Positions 29,344 through 40,133 of a DNA stretch of 64,000 nucleotides are shown here, piece by piece. The position numbers and the translations under genes are program-made. Position 1 is the stretch's first letter. Each line of letters opens with the position of its first letter. This DNA is from an uncultured Acidobacteriota bacterium (GTDB taxonomy: Bacteria; Acidobacteriota; Vicinamibacteria; Vicinamibacterales; CAVVIG01), in the NCBI GenBank assembly GCA_902825985.1, contig CADEDC010000010.1, positions 33,389 to 97,388 of the forward strand, given 5' to 3'. The notes under the pieces are model-generated. The model saw nothing but the letters and a program-made list of their open reading frames with translations. It did not search any database and was not told where the DNA came from.

Positions 29344-29733
29344 TCAGGCCGGTGTCGAACCGAGCATCGTCTCGATGGCGACGCGGGCGCCGCGCACCAG
29401 TCCGACCAGACGTCCCGTTCGTGCGCGCACAGTGGACCGCACCCGCTCGGCCGTGTCGTCGACACGGTCCATGGTCGTGCGCACCGCCTGGTCGACCCGC
29501 TCCGTCTCATCCTTCACCTTGTTGCTGACCTCTTTCACGTCATCGAGGATGGCGTTGACCCGCGCCATCGCCGGCGCCACATGGCGGGCCTCGACCGTCG
29601 CCATCAACTCGGAGACGCGACGGTAGACGAGATAGACCGCGACGCCGGTGCCGATGAGCAGCAGCGCTTCGAGGACGCTGACGACGGCCAGGATGCCGAG
29701 GAAGAGATTGGTGGTGTCCAGCTGTCCTTCCAT
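29344..29733 (-). CDS. DUF948-like membrane-anchored coiled-coil protein
   Basis: Protein of 129 aa. An N-terminal membrane helix (LFLGILAVVSVLEALLLIGTGVAVYL) is followed by an amphipathic coiled coil (VEARHVAPAMARVNAILDDVKEVSNKVKDE) and repeats of Val/Arg/Asp. This matches the DUF948 pattern (YtxG-like), and such genes commonly neighbour ytxH. Lies between two YtxH-type genes. Confidence 0.72.
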   Translation of the reverse strand: MEGQLDTTNLFLGILAVVSVLEALLLIGTGVAVYLVYRRVSELMATVEARHVAPAMARVNAILDDVKEVSNKVKDETERVDQAVRTTMDRVDDTAERVRSTVRARTGRLVGLVRGARVAIETMLGSTPA

Positions 29734-29741
29734 GACCGCCC

Positions 29742-30038
29742 TCAGAACGGATGTGACTGCCGGCTCCGGGCATACGGCTCGTCGCCGACGCCCGGCGCGT
29801 GAGTGTTCGGCTGCTCCTGCATCGCTTCCGTGAGTAGGCGCCAGCCCTCGCCGGCGGTACCGGATGCCCGGACCACGGTATCCCGGAACTCGTGGAACTC
29901 ACGAATCAGATCCTCGAGCTGTGGTTCCAGTTGCCGGCGCCAGGCACGTCCCGGTTCGGAAAAGAACATGAAACCAGCCAAGCCCCCGAGCACCGCACCC
30001 ACCATCGTGGCCGCCATCGCCTGCGTATTCTGTCTCAC
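29742..30038 (-). CDS. short YtxH-like protein
   Basis: Protein of 98 aa. The segment AATMVGAVLGGLAGFMFFSEPGR is a YtxH-type helix followed by an acidic amphipathic helix (LEPQLEDLIREFHEFRDTV). GTG at 30038 is chosen because GGGGAGG (30050-30044) lies six bases before it. Nine bases separate it from the DUF948-like gene, so the two are co-transcribed. Confidence 0.7.
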   Translation of the reverse strand: MRQNTQAMAATMVGAVLGGLAGFMFFSEPGRAWRRQLEPQLEDLIREFHEFRDTVVRASGTAGEGWRLLTEAMQEQPNTHAPGVGDEPYARSRQSHPF

Positions 30039-30130
30039 GTGCGTCCTCCCCACGTCTTTTCTGGTTTGCTGGGTTACAAGTCGCGTGCCACGCGCCGGAC
30101 AGCATGCGCCGTCCTGACAGATCCGCCGCC

Positions 30131-31507
30131 TCAGCGACGAGCTGGATCCGAGAAGTACGCGAGCGCGATTCCTTCACCAGACCAGCTGGCGAGTTCCGGC
30201 GTTTCGACCGGTGTCGCGCCGAGCGGCATCGCGCCGCTGCGCTGCGCGTCCAGCCCGAAGCGGTCCACCAGGTAGTCGCGCACCGTCGCGGCGCGGCCGC
30301 GGGCGGTGCGGAACTGCGATTGACGAGAGCCGTCCCGGCTGTATCCCTCGACCACGAGCACGCCGCCGGGCAGCTGGTCGAGGAAGGCCGTCATCGCCGA
30401 ATCGAGCCGCGCCTGACCGTCGTCGGTCAACACCGGCGTACCGGCCGCGCCCTCGGCGGCCGGAGCGAACAGGCGATCGGCCGTCAGCCAGATCCGTACC
30501 GCCGGCCGCTCGCCGCCGCCGGTGAGCACGCCCTTCCGATAGTCGTCCGGCGACACCGCATCGAGGTCGAAGTATCCGCGCCGGTTGAAGAAGCCCCGGA
30601 ACAGGAAGTTGCGCTTCAGCGCATCCATGTTGTCGGCGAAGCCGCTCACCGCCGAGCGCGACTGGGTGACCGTCTGCCGGAGCTCGTCGATCAGCCCCGT
30701 GACCTGCCCGTCGGTCCCGCGCAACCGCTCCACCGCCGCCCGGACGTCCCCGACGATCTGTCGTGTGTCGCCCACGATCTGCCGCGTGTCACCGGCGATC
30801 GCCTCGCCGTGCTCGGCGGCCGCTGCCAGGCGCCGATAGAGCGTATCGTCGTGCAGCAGTTTCGCAACCGTGCCGTCGCCGTCACGGATGTCGGCGGTGA
30901 GATCGGCCAGATCGGTGCTGATCCGCGCCCCGGCGGACGCGATGCGGGTCGCGTCATCGGACACCGACGTGATGAGCGCGTTGGCATTGTCGACGGTGAC
31001 GACGACGGAATCCAGTGCGTGCTGCACCTGCCCGGTGAGGACGTCCACCGTCGCATTCACCTTGACGATGGTGGCGCCCATCTGCTGCAGCATGTCGGCG
31101 ATTTCGAACGGCTCCCGGCTGGGCAGCATGGTGCCGCTCGTCGCGATCGGCGCGTCGGCGCCGCCGATCTCGATACTGAGGAACGACCCGCCGACCAGCC
31201 CCTCCGCTTCGATCGAGGCGACCGAGTCGGTGCGCACGAGCGGGTGCAGTTCCTCGGTGATGTCGAGTTCGACGCGAAACCGTCCCGCCGGATCGGTCGG
31301 CGGGTCGATGCGGCGGATCGTGCCGGCGCGCGCCCCCGACACCCGCACCACGGCGCCGGGCTGCAGGCCGGTGACCCGGCTGAACTGCGTGGCGACCCGG
31401 AATGTCCGGGCGAAGGCCATCCGCCGGTCACCGACCATGAACAGGGCGGCCGCGAACAGCACGAGACCGCCGACGACGAACAGGCCCACACCTGCGAGAC
31501 GGGTCAC
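30131..31507 (-). CDS. mlaD: MlaD-type MCE protein with C-terminal OmpA-like domain
   Basis: Substrate-binding subunit of a Mla-type phospholipid transporter, 458 aa. One N-terminal membrane helix (LAGVGLFVVGGLVLFAAALFMVG) is followed by an MCE/MlaD domain (residues about 35-115, with VRVSGARAGTI and GLVGGSFLSIEIG). A long periplasmic helical region of about 200 residues follows, containing an exact 7-residue repeat (GDTRQIV twice). The C-terminal 120 residues look OmpA-like (LVVEGYSRDG, RTARGRAATVRDYLV), suggesting peptidoglycan contact. E. coli MlaD is 183 aa with no such domain. GTG start one base after the ATPase stop, with AGGAGG upstream. Confidence 0.82.
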   Translation of the reverse strand: MTRLAGVGLFVVGGLVLFAAALFMVGDRRMAFARTFRVATQFSRVTGLQPGAVVRVSGARAGTIRRIDPPTDPAGRFRVELDITEELHPLVRTDSVASIEAEGLVGGSFLSIEIGGADAPIATSGTMLPSREPFEIADMLQQMGATIVKVNATVDVLTGQVQHALDSVVVTVDNANALITSVSDDATRIASAGARISTDLADLTADIRDGDGTVAKLLHDDTLYRRLAAAAEHGEAIAGDTRQIVGDTRQIVGDVRAAVERLRGTDGQVTGLIDELRQTVTQSRSAVSGFADNMDALKRNFLFRGFFNRRGYFDLDAVSPDDYRKGVLTGGGERPAVRIWLTADRLFAPAAEGAAGTPVLTDDGQARLDSAMTAFLDQLPGGVLVVEGYSRDGSRQSQFRTARGRAATVRDYLVDRFGLDAQRSGAMPLGATPVETPELASWSGEGIALAYFSDPARR

Positions 31508-31508
31508 C

Positions 31509-32297
31509 TCAGCCTCCTCCCACCGAGCGCATGAAACGGCGGACCAGCGGATGCTCCGAGGCGTCGAGCGCTGCAGCCGTCCCGGACTCCAGAATCCGCC
31601 CGTCATGCAGCACGGCGATCTCATCGGCCAGCCGGCGCGCGCCGGGAATGTTGTGCGTGACGATGACCAGGGTCGTGCCGGCGCGCTTGCGCTCGAGCAG
31701 CAGGTCGTCGATCTCGACCGCGGTCATCGGATCGAGCCCGGCGCTCGGTTCGTCGACGAGCAGCAGCGCCGGCTCGAGCGCCATGGCGCGGGCGAGGCCG
31801 GCGCGTTTGCGCATGCCGCCGGACAGCTGGCCGGGCATCTTCCCGTAGTCGTGCTCGAGTCCGACCGCCGCCAGGCGCTGGTGCGCCCGCGCGACGATCT
31901 CGGCCTCTGTCAGCCGGGTGTGCCGGCGCAGCGGGAACGCGACGTTCTCCCCCACCGTCATCGAGTCGAACAGCGCCGCATTCTGGAACAGGAACCCGAT
32001 CCCGGTCCGCACGCTCGCCAGGTCGCGCGACGACAGCGCCCCGACGTCGCGGCCGCCGACCAGCACCTGGCCTTCGTCCGGCCGCACCAGCCCCGCGATG
32101 TGACGCAACATGACGCTCTTGCCGGTGCCGCTGCGACCGAGCAGGCAGAACGCCCGGCCGGCCGGGATGGCGAAGCTGACGTCGCGCAGCACAGCCTGGG
32201 TGCCGAAGCGCTTGCTGACGTGCCGGAAGCGGACGGCGTCGGCAGCGGCGGTCGCCGCCGCGCCGCCCTGGCGCTCGCCCAGATCCACCGCCGTCAC
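31509..32297 (-). CDS. mlaF: Mla-type ABC transporter ATP-binding protein
   Basis: ATPase of 262 aa. Walker A is GRSGTGKSV, the signature LSGGMRKRAGLARA is the typical MlaF form, Walker B is LLLVDEPSAGLDP, and the switch region is IVTHNI. The GMRKRAGLARA and EPSAGLDP motifs separate it from ordinary importers. It drives lipid movement by MlaE with MlaD. GTG start overlaps the mlaE stop (GTGA). Confidence 0.92.
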   Translation of the reverse strand: MTAVDLGERQGGAAATAAADAVRFRHVSKRFGTQAVLRDVSFAIPAGRAFCLLGRSGTGKSVMLRHIAGLVRPDEGQVLVGGRDVGALSSRDLASVRTGIGFLFQNAALFDSMTVGENVAFPLRRHTRLTEAEIVARAHQRLAAVGLEHDYGKMPGQLSGGMRKRAGLARAMALEPALLLVDEPSAGLDPMTAVEIDDLLLERKRAGTTLVIVTHNIPGARRLADEIAVLHDGRILESGTAAALDASEHPLVRRFMRSVGGG

Positions 32298-33133
32298 GCG
32301 CCCCCCTGCGGGTAGAAGAAGAAGATCAGCCGCACCAGCACGACGTTGCTGATGATGACCAGCACCGACGCGAGGACGACGCTGCGCGTCGCGGCCTGGC
32401 CGACACCCTCGGTGCCGCGCTGTGCGGCGAACCCGAGATAGCTGCCGGTGACCCCGATGATGAAACCAAAGGCGATGGTCTTCAACGTCGACGGCAGCAG
32501 GTCCGAGAAGCCGATGAGCGAGAAGGCGCGTTCCAGGTACAGGTCCCACGACATGCCCGAGATCGCATGTTCGGCGACGAAGCCGCCGATGACGGCGCTG
32601 ACGTTCATCACCGTCGTCAGGATCGGCATCGCGATCATGCAGGCGACGATGCGGGTGACGGCGAGGTACTTGAACGCGTCGACCGCAGAAGCCTCGAGCG
32701 CGTCGATCTGCTCGGTGACGCGCATCGCCCCGAGCTCGGCGCCGATGCCGGCACCGACCCGGCCGGCGGCCAGCAACGCCGCGGTCAGCGGGCCGGTCTC
32801 GCGCACCACGGCAACCGCGAGCCCAGCCGGGATCATCGCCTCGGCGCCGAAGCGCTCGAGCGAGGCCCGGGTGTGCATCGACAGGACGACGCCGATCGCG
32901 AATCCCGACGTGGCGAGCAGCGGCGTCGATCGCCAGCCGATGTCGTAGAGGTGACGGACGATTTCGTCGACATCGTATGGCGGCCGCAGCGCCTCGACGA
33001 GCGCCCGCCCTCCCCAGAGCGCCAGGCCGCCGATCAGCGCGAACGTGTTCAGCACGCCGGCGCCGATCCGGTCGGCGGGCGGAACAGGCGCGGCGGGCGT
33101 CGGCAGCAACTCGGGCATGGGGCGGTCAGCCAT
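32294..33133 (-). CDS. mlaE: Mla-type ABC transporter permease
   Basis: Inner-membrane permease of 279 aa with 5-6 helices. Conserved MlaE features are RETGPLTAALLAAGRVGAGIGAELGAMRVTEQIDALE and the final LASVLVIISNVVLVRLIFFF. Next to mlaF and mlaD, giving an EFD transporter; neither MlaB nor MlaC is encoded nearby. ATG 33133 follows the regulator gene by 36 bp; GTG 33154 would add seven residues and neither has a clear Shine-Dalgarno sequence. Confidence 0.9.
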   Translation of the reverse strand: MADRPMPELLPTPAAPVPPADRIGAGVLNTFALIGGLALWGGRALVEALRPPYDVDEIVRHLYDIGWRSTPLLATSGFAIGVVLSMHTRASLERFGAEAMIPAGLAVAVVRETGPLTAALLAAGRVGAGIGAELGAMRVTEQIDALEASAVDAFKYLAVTRIVACMIAMPILTTVMNVSAVIGGFVAEHAISGMSWDLYLERAFSLIGFSDLLPSTLKTIAFGFIIGVTGSYLGFAAQRGTEGVGQAATRSVVLASVLVIISNVVLVRLIFFFYPQGGA

Positions 33134-33169
33134 ACACGTCCGTGCAAGCTCCACGCCGGAGCCCGGCGA

Positions 33170-34588
33170 TCAGTTGGGCGAAGCGGGTGCCGACGCGGCC
33201 GATGACGCCGCCGAACGCTTGCCGGCGTCGCGGATGTCGTGCTTCTTCATCTTGCTGTACAGGGTCGGACGATACAGGCCGAGGATCTGTGCCGCCTCCT
33301 GCTTGTTCCAATTCGTGCGCTGCAGGGTCTGCAGGATGGCCATCTTCTCGATCTCCGCCAGCGTCCGGTGGGGCGGAATCACGAAGTCGGTCGCCGTCGC
33401 CGACTCCTCGCGAATCGATTCCGGCAGATCGCCCACCATGATCTCGCTGCCTTTCGCGACGAGGACGGCACGCTCGATCGCGTTCTCCAGTTCGCGGACG
33501 TTGCCCGGCCAGCGGTTGCGGATGAGCAGGTGGTACACCGACGGCGCCAGCGTCTTCACGTTCTTCGTATAACGCTGCCGGAACTTGTCGAGGAAGTAGT
33601 CGCACAACAGCGGGATGTCCTCCGTCCGCTCGCGCAGCGGCGGCACCCGCAACGTGATCGTGTTGATGCGGAAGTACAGGTCCTCGCGCAGGCGGCCGTC
33701 GCGCAGGGCGGCGTCGAGATCGATATTGGTCGCGCAGATCAGCCTGAAGTCGACATGGACGATACGGTCGCTGCCGATCGGCCGGTACTCGCGCTCCTGC
33801 AGGACGCGCAAGAGCTTGGTCTGCAGGTAGGGCGGCATCTCGCCGATCTCGTCGAGCAGCAGCGACCCCCCCTCGGCCATCTCGAACAGGCCCTCCTTGT
33901 CCATCGTGGCGCCGGTGAAGGCGCCCTTCTTGTATCCGAAGAGTTCGGACTCGATCAGGTCTTTCGGAATCGCCGCGCAGTTGATCTTGATGAACGGTCC
34001 CTTGGACCGCTTGCTGTTGTAGTGGATCGCATTGGCGATGAGCTCCTTGCCGGTGCCGTTCTCGCCCTGGATGAGAATGTTCGCCTCGCTCGCGGCGACG
34101 CTCTCGATCAGCTCGAACAGCTCCTGCATCTTCTTGCTCTTGCCGATGACGTTCTGGAACTTGTAGCGATCCTGCAGCTTCGCCTTCAGCTGCTCGTTTT
34201 CGTCCATCAGCGACTTCTGCTTGATCGCCTTCTCGAGCTTGTCGAGCAGCCGCTCCGCGTCGATCGGCTTCTCGAGGAAATCGAACGCCCCGGCTTTGAC
34301 CGCCTCGACCGAACGCGGGATGTTCCCCTGTCCGGTGACGACGATCACCTCGGCTTCAGGATCGAGCTGCTTGAACTTGCGCACGAGTTCGATGCCGTCG
34401 ACGTCGGGCAGCATCATGTCGGTGACCACGGCGTCCGGTCGCCACGTGCGGAAGATCTCCTCGCCACGCGTGCCGATGAGCGCCGTCTTCACTTCGTAGC
34501 CGGCGTGCTCGAGCAGGATCTTCAACCATTCGGTCAGCGACGGCTCATCATCGATGGCGAGGACGCGCTTCTTCCGCTTCGAGTTCAT
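33170..34588 (-). CDS. NtrC-family sigma54-dependent response regulator
   Basis: Protein of 472 aa. Receiver domain residues about 8-120 with phosphoacceptor Asp57 ([10 protein letters not shown]) and the switch Thr and Lys (VVTG, EKPID). The AAA+ domain has Walker A GENGTGKE (175-182) and the sigma54 loop GAFTGA (222-227). The C-terminal Fis-like helix-turn-helix is [24 protein letters not shown]. Activates sigma54 promoters on phosphorylation; the histidine kinase is not in this window. It heads the mla cluster, so it may control envelope lipid genes, an inference from position. A strong leaderless promoter precedes it. Confidence 0.94.
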   Translation of the reverse strand: MNSKRKKRVLAIDDEPSLTEWLKILLEHAGYEVKTALIGTRGEEIFRTWRPDAVVTDMMLPDVDGIELVRKFKQLDPEAEVIVVTGQGNIPRSVEAVKAGAFDFLEKPIDAERLLDKLEKAIKQKSLMDENEQLKAKLQDRYKFQNVIGKSKKMQELFELIESVAASEANILIQGENGTGKELIANAIHYNSKRSKGPFIKINCAAIPKDLIESELFGYKKGAFTGATMDKEGLFEMAEGGSLLLDEIGEMPPYLQTKLLRVLQEREYRPIGSDRIVHVDFRLICATNIDLDAALRDGRLREDLYFRINTITLRVPPLRERTEDIPLLCDYFLDKFRQRYTKNVKTLAPSVYHLLIRNRWPGNVRELENAIERAVLVAKGSEIMVGDLPESIREESATATDFVIPPHRTLAEIEKMAILQTLQRTNWNKQEAAQILGLYRPTLYSKMKKHDIRDAGKRSAASSAASAPASPN

Positions 34589-34595
34589 GCGACTG

Positions 34596-34625
34596 ACAAT
34601 GCCCTCAATGACCGCATGATGTCAA
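34596..34625 (-). promoter_or_regulatory. promoter of the response-regulator gene, leaderless arrangement
   Basis: On the minus strand a perfect -35 TTGACA (34625-34620) is followed after 18 bp by CATTGT (34601-34596), then seven bases (CAGTCGC) and the ATG at 34588. No Shine-Dalgarno sequence. The 34589-34885 intergenic region is visibly less GC-rich than its surroundings and holds no gene other than the short leader ORF at 34814. Confidence 0.6.
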
Positions 34626-34801
34626 TACACAACCCGGCGACATGTCTGATGCCGCTACACGACTCCGGAACATCCAACGTCATCCTTATGCCATCTAATC
34701 GCTGCATACACTACGGTTAGGCTTTATACCCAAGTTCAGAAATGGAGAACTCGTTCACTGCGTAGGAAGACAACTGCCGTCCGCCCGCTCCGGCCCTGTG
34801 C

Positions 34802-34807
34802 GATAAT
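34802..34807 (+). promoter_or_regulatory. -10 box of the liu operon
   Basis: GATAAT is followed by six bases (TCCCGC) and then GTG 34814, the same spacing as at leaderless genes elsewhere here. That GTG opens a short ORF, not liuB, which begins 72 bases further on. Confidence 0.55.
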
Positions 34808-34813
34808 TCCCGC

Positions 34814-34873
34814 GTGTCCGACGCGCCCGTGCCCTGCCCGCCCGTTCATCATCGTCCCGTCCGCGTCCGGTAG
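34814..34873 (+). CDS. candidate leaderless upstream ORF of the liu operon (19 codons)
   Basis: GTG-initiated frame coding for 19 residues (MSDAPVPCPPVHHRPVRVR) and ending with TAG 12 bp before the liuB ATG. It is Pro-, Val-, His- and Arg-rich and has no Leu codon, so classical leucine attenuation is not suggested; Pro and Arg runs could slow ribosomes. The evidence for translation is only the -10 spacing and the proximity of its stop to liuB. Confidence 0.35.
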   Translation: MSDAPVPCPPVHHRPVRVR

Positions 34874-34885
34874 CGCCCGAGACAC

Positions 34886-36493
34886 ATGCAGGTCCTGCCG
34901 ACCCACATCGACCCTGCCGATCCGACGTTCCTCGCCAATCAGACCCGCATGCGCCAGCTCGTGACCGAGCTGCAGGCGGCGACGGCGCGGGCCCGCGAGG
35001 GCGGCGGACCGAAGTATCTGCAACGTCACCGCGAGCAGGGCAAGCTGCCGGTGCGCGAGCGCATCGCCCGGCTCCTCGACCCAGCGACCCCGTTCCTCGA
35101 GTTGTCCCCGCTCGCCGCATACGGGATGTACGACCACGAGGCGCCGGGCGCCGGCCTCGTCACCGGGATCGGCCGCGTGTCCGGCCGCGAGGTGCTGATC
35201 GTCGCCAACGACGCGACGGTCAAGGGCGGCACCTACTATCCCCTCACGGTGAAGAAGCACCTGCGCGCGCAGCAGGTGGCGCTGGAGAACCGGCTGCCGT
35301 GCGTGTACCTGGTCGACTCGGGCGGCGCGTTCCTGCCGCTGCAGGCCGAGGTCTTCCCCGACCGCGAGCACTTCGGGCGCATCTTCTACAACCAGGCGCG
35401 GATGTCGGCCGAGCGGATTGCGCAGATCGCCGTCGTCATGGGCTCGTGCACCGCCGGCGGCGCCTATGTGCCGGCGATGTCGGACGAGACGATCATCGTC
35501 CGCGGCACCGGCACGATCTTCCTCGGCGGGCCGCCGCTGGTGAAGGCCGCGACCGGTGAGGACGTCACCGCCGAGGAGCTCGGCGGCGCCGACGTCCACA
35601 CGCGCCTGTCGGGCGTCGCCGACTACCTCGCCGACGACGACGCGCACGCCCTCGACCTGTGCCGCACCATCGTGTCGACGCTGACCGGCGTCAAGCAGAT
35701 GCCGGCCGACCGCGTCGCGCCGGAGGAGCCGCGCTACGACCCGGTCGAAATCTACGGCATCGTCAATGCCGACATCCGCCAACCGTACGACGTCCGCGAA
35801 ATCGTCGCGCGCCTCGTCGACGGCTCGCGCTTCGACGAATTCAAGGAGCGCTACGGGACGACGCTCGTCACCGGCTTTGCCCGCCTGCACGGTCTGCTCG
35901 TCGGCATCGTCGCCAACAACGGCGTGCTCTTCTCGGAGTCGGCGCTGAAGGCGACGCATTTCATCGAACTGTGCAACTTGCGCGGCATCCCGCTGGTGTT
36001 CCTGCAGAACATCACCGGCTTCATGGTCGGGCGCCAGTACGAGCGGGCCGGCATCGCGAAGGATGGCGCCAAGATGGTGCACGCGGTGGCCAACTCAGTC
36101 GTGCCGAAGTTCACCGTCGTCATCGGCGGATCGTTCGGTGCCGGCAATTACGGGATGTGCGGCCGCGCCTACGACCCGCGGCTGCTGCTGATGTGGCCGA
36201 ACGCCCGCATCTCGGTGATGGGTGGCGAGCAGGCGGCCGGAGTGCTCGCGACGGTGAAGCGGGAACAGCTGGCGCGCGACGGCCGGCCGTTCAGCACGGC
36301 CGACGAACAGGCGCTGCGCCAGCCGATTCTCGACAAGTACGACGCCGAAGGGTCTCCCTACTACTCCACCGCCCGGCTGTGGGACGACGGTGTGATCGAT
36401 CCGGCGGACACGCGCCGCACCCTGGCGCTCGGCCTGTCTGCCGCGTACAACGCGCCGATCGGCCCGGCCCGCTTCGGCGTCTTCCGCATGTAG
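34886..36493 (+). CDS. liuB: methylcrotonyl-CoA carboxylase carboxyltransferase (beta) subunit
   Basis: Transfers carboxyl from biotin to 3-methylcrotonyl-CoA in leucine breakdown. The 535-aa length matches MCC-beta. Features include the N-terminal [18 protein letters not shown] region, [45 protein letters not shown] and [12 protein letters not shown]. The SGGAFLP and AYVPAMSDE motifs favour MCC over propionyl-CoA carboxylase, and the following hydratase and lyase genes confirm the pathway. No strong Shine-Dalgarno sequence; translation may be coupled to the short leader ORF. liuA, isovaleryl-CoA dehydrogenase, is not in this window. Confidence 0.92.
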   Translation: MQVLPTHIDPADPTFLANQTRMRQLVTELQAATARAREGGGPKYLQRHREQGKLPVRERIARLLDPATPFLELSPLAAYGMYDHEAPGAGLVTGIGRVSGREVLIVANDATVKGGTYYPLTVKKHLRAQQVALENRLPCVYLVDSGGAFLPLQAEVFPDREHFGRIFYNQARMSAERIAQIAVVMGSCTAGGAYVPAMSDETIIVRGTGTIFLGGPPLVKAATGEDVTAEELGGADVHTRLSGVADYLADDDAHALDLCRTIVSTLTGVKQMPADRVAPEEPRYDPVEIYGIVNADIRQPYDVREIVARLVDGSRFDEFKERYGTTLVTGFARLHGLLVGIVANNGVLFSESALKATHFIELCNLRGIPLVFLQNITGFMVGRQYERAGIAKDGAKMVHAVANSVVPKFTVVIGGSFGAGNYGMCGRAYDPRLLLMWPNARISVMGGEQAAGVLATVKREQLARDGRPFSTADEQALRQPILDKYDAEGSPYYSTARLWDDGVIDPADTRRTLALGLSAAYNAPIGPARFGVFRM

Positions 36494-36497
36494 GCGC

Positions 36498-37285
36498 GTG
36501 TCGAGCATGACGCACAAGGGCTACCGTCATCTCATCAGCACGTGCAGCGGTCGCGTGGAGCGGCTCACGCTGAATCGTCCGGAGGTCCGCAATGCGCTCA
36601 ACGACGAGATGGTCGAAGAGCTGACCCACTGGGCGGCTCGCGTACGCGAACAGCGCGACCTGCGCGCCGCCGTCATCGCCGGAGCAGGCTCGTCGTTCTC
36701 CGCCGGCGCCGACCTTGGCGGGATGGCGCGCGCCATCGATTGCTCCCACGAGCAGAACGTGCGCGACGCGGCGGCCTTGTCGAAGATGTTCCTGGCCCTC
36801 GACACGCTGCCGGTTCCGCTGATCGGCCGCGTACAGGGCGCGGCGCTCGGCGGCGGCGCCGGGCTTGCCGCCGTGTGCGACGTCGTGGTGGCCGACGAGC
36901 AGGCGCTGTTCGGCTTCACCGAGGTGAAGCTCGGCCTCATCCCGGCCGTCATCTCGCCGTTCGTCCTCGCCAAGATCGGCCGGTCGGCGGCGCGTGAACT
37001 GTTCCTCTCGGGCATGCGGTTCGGCGCCGCGCGGGCGCTCGCGATCGGCCTCGTGCACCGCGTCGTCGCGGCGGTGCAGCTGGACGACACGGTCGAGCAG
37101 TACGTGTCCGAGGTGGGCGCCGCCGGACCGGAAGCGGTAGCCGCCGCGAAAGCGCTGCTTCGCGACGTCTGGGGGCGGCCGTTCGAACAGGTCGCGCCCG
37201 TGACCGTGCAAGCGATGGCCGCACGCCGCGTCTCCGACGAGGGTCAGGAGGGGCTGCGCGCGTTCCTCGAGAAGCGGAAGCCGAA

Positions 37286-37295
<10 letters not shown>
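36498..37295 (+). CDS. liuC: methylglutaconyl-CoA hydratase (enoyl-CoA hydratase family)
   Basis: Crotonase-fold enzyme of 265 aa expected to hydrate 3-methylglutaconyl-CoA to HMG-CoA. The oxyanion-hole motif is SSFSAGADLGGM, with the second one in GRVQGAALGGGAGLAAVCD, and the active-site Glu lies in EVKLGLIPAVIS. GTG start four bases after the liuB stop. Sequence alone would say enoyl-CoA hydratase; the specific call comes from the liu gene order. Confidence 0.88.
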
Positions 37296-38790
<1,495 letters not shown>

Positions 38791-38794
<4 letters not shown>

Positions 38795-39180
38795 CGGTTG
38801 AACGGCTCGGGCCCGGCCTCTACCGCGTCGCCCACGACGGCCGCCAGGACCTCGTCTACGTCGCCGGCCCCGCCGGCAGGCGATGGGCGTTCTGGAACGG
38901 CCGCGTGTTCCGCGAAGAGACCGTTCTCGACGCGGTCTCCGCACGGCGAGCCGGCCGGCACGGCGCTGTGCAGCACATCCTGGCGCCGATGCCGGCAACC
39001 GTGCTCAGCGTACTGGCGCACCCTGGTGCCCGCGTCGCGCGTGGCCAGACGCTCGTGATCGTCGAGGCGATGAAGATGGAAATGCCGCTGCGCGCCTCGG
39101 CCGATGCCACGGTCAAGGCCGTGCGGTGCCGCGAGGGCGAGATGGTGCAGCCGGACGCCATACTCGTCGAGCTCGAATGA
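38791..39180 (+). CDS. biotin carboxyl carrier protein of methylcrotonyl-CoA carboxylase (split from alpha chain)
   Basis: Protein of 129 aa. The biotinyl domain (about 62-129) has the biotinylation site VEAMKMEMP with Lys95. The N-terminal 50 residues (YRVAHDGRQDLVYVAG, WAFWNGRVF) resemble a short remnant of the domain that links carboxylase and carrier in fused MCC alpha chains. GTGA overlap upstream and ATGA overlap with liuE. Together with the preceding gene it replaces liuD. Confidence 0.88.
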
Positions 39181-40103
39181 TGGACAGCGGCGCACTCGGC
39201 CGTCTGCGCGGCCAGGCCGTCACTCTCGTCGAGGTCGCACCCAGGGATGGGTTGCAGAACGAAGCCGTTCAGCTGAGCACGGCGGACAAGGTGGCGTTCG
39301 TCGATCTCTTGAGCGCGGCGCACCTGCCGGCGATCGAGGTGACGGCTTTCGTCAGTGCGGCCTGGGTCCCCCAGATGGCCGATGCCGCCGACGTCGTACG
39401 GCAGATCACCCGGCGCCCGGGAACGCGCTACACGGCCCTGGTGCCCAACCTCAAGGGGTTCGAGCGCGCGCTGGCGGCCGGCGTCACCGAGGTCGCCGTC
39501 GTCTTGGCGGCCTCTGAAACCTTCAGCCGCCGCAACATCAACCAGAGCATCGACGCGTCGCTCGCCGTCTACCGCGAGGTCTGCGATCGGGCGCGCGCCG
39601 CGGACGTCCGGGTCCGCGGCTATCTGTCCACCGCGTTCGGCTGTCCGTACGAGGGCCCGGTGGCGGTGGATGCGGTCGTGGCGCGCACGATGCAGCTGCT
39701 GGATTGCGGGGTCTTCGAGGTGGCGATCAGCGACACCATCGGCGTCGCCCATCCCGGGCAGGTGGCGCGCCTCCTCGAGTCCCTGCAGGCAAGCGTGGCG
39801 ATCGAACGCATCGCGCTGCACCTGCACGACACGCGCGGCACCGCGCTTGCCAATGTGATGGCCGGTCTCCTCGCCGGTGTGCGGACGTTCGACGCCGCCG
39901 CCGGCGGTCTCGGCGGCTGTCCGTACGCGCCAGGCGCGGCCGGCAACCTGGCGACCGACGACCTGGTGTTCATGCTCGACGGGTTGGGGATGGACAGCGG
40001 CGTCGTGCCGGCGCGGTTGCACGAGGCGTCGGCGTTCATCGCGACGCGTCTGGACCATCCGCTGCCGTCGCGCTACGCCCGTGCGCCGCGGTTGATCGGC
40101 TGA
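39177..40103 (+). CDS. liuE: hydroxymethylglutaryl-CoA lyase
   Basis: Cleaves HMG-CoA to acetyl-CoA and acetoacetate, the last step of leucine catabolism. TIM-barrel protein of 308 aa: VEVAPRDGLQNE holds the catalytic Arg/Asp, LHLHDTRGTALAN a metal-binding His pair, and GGLGGCPYAPGAAGNLATDD the signature with the active-site Cys. Two adjacent ATG codons (39177 and 39180); the first overlaps the carrier gene stop (ATGA). End of the liu operon; convergent with the second pseudopilin gene 30 bp away. Confidence 0.95.
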   Translation: MMDSGALGRLRGQAVTLVEVAPRDGLQNEAVQLSTADKVAFVDLLSAAHLPAIEVTAFVSAAWVPQMADAADVVRQITRRPGTRYTALVPNLKGFERALAAGVTEVAVVLAASETFSRRNINQSIDASLAVYREVCDRARAADVRVRGYLSTAFGCPYEGPVAVDAVVARTMQLLDCGVFEVAISDTIGVAHPGQVARLLESLQASVAIERIALHLHDTRGTALANVMAGLLAGVRTFDAAAGGLGGCPYAPGAAGNLATDDLVFMLDGLGMDSGVVPARLHEASAFIATRLDHPLPSRYARAPRLIG

Positions 40104-40133
40104 CGGCGGACCACCGGACGGGGACGCGCGTGG

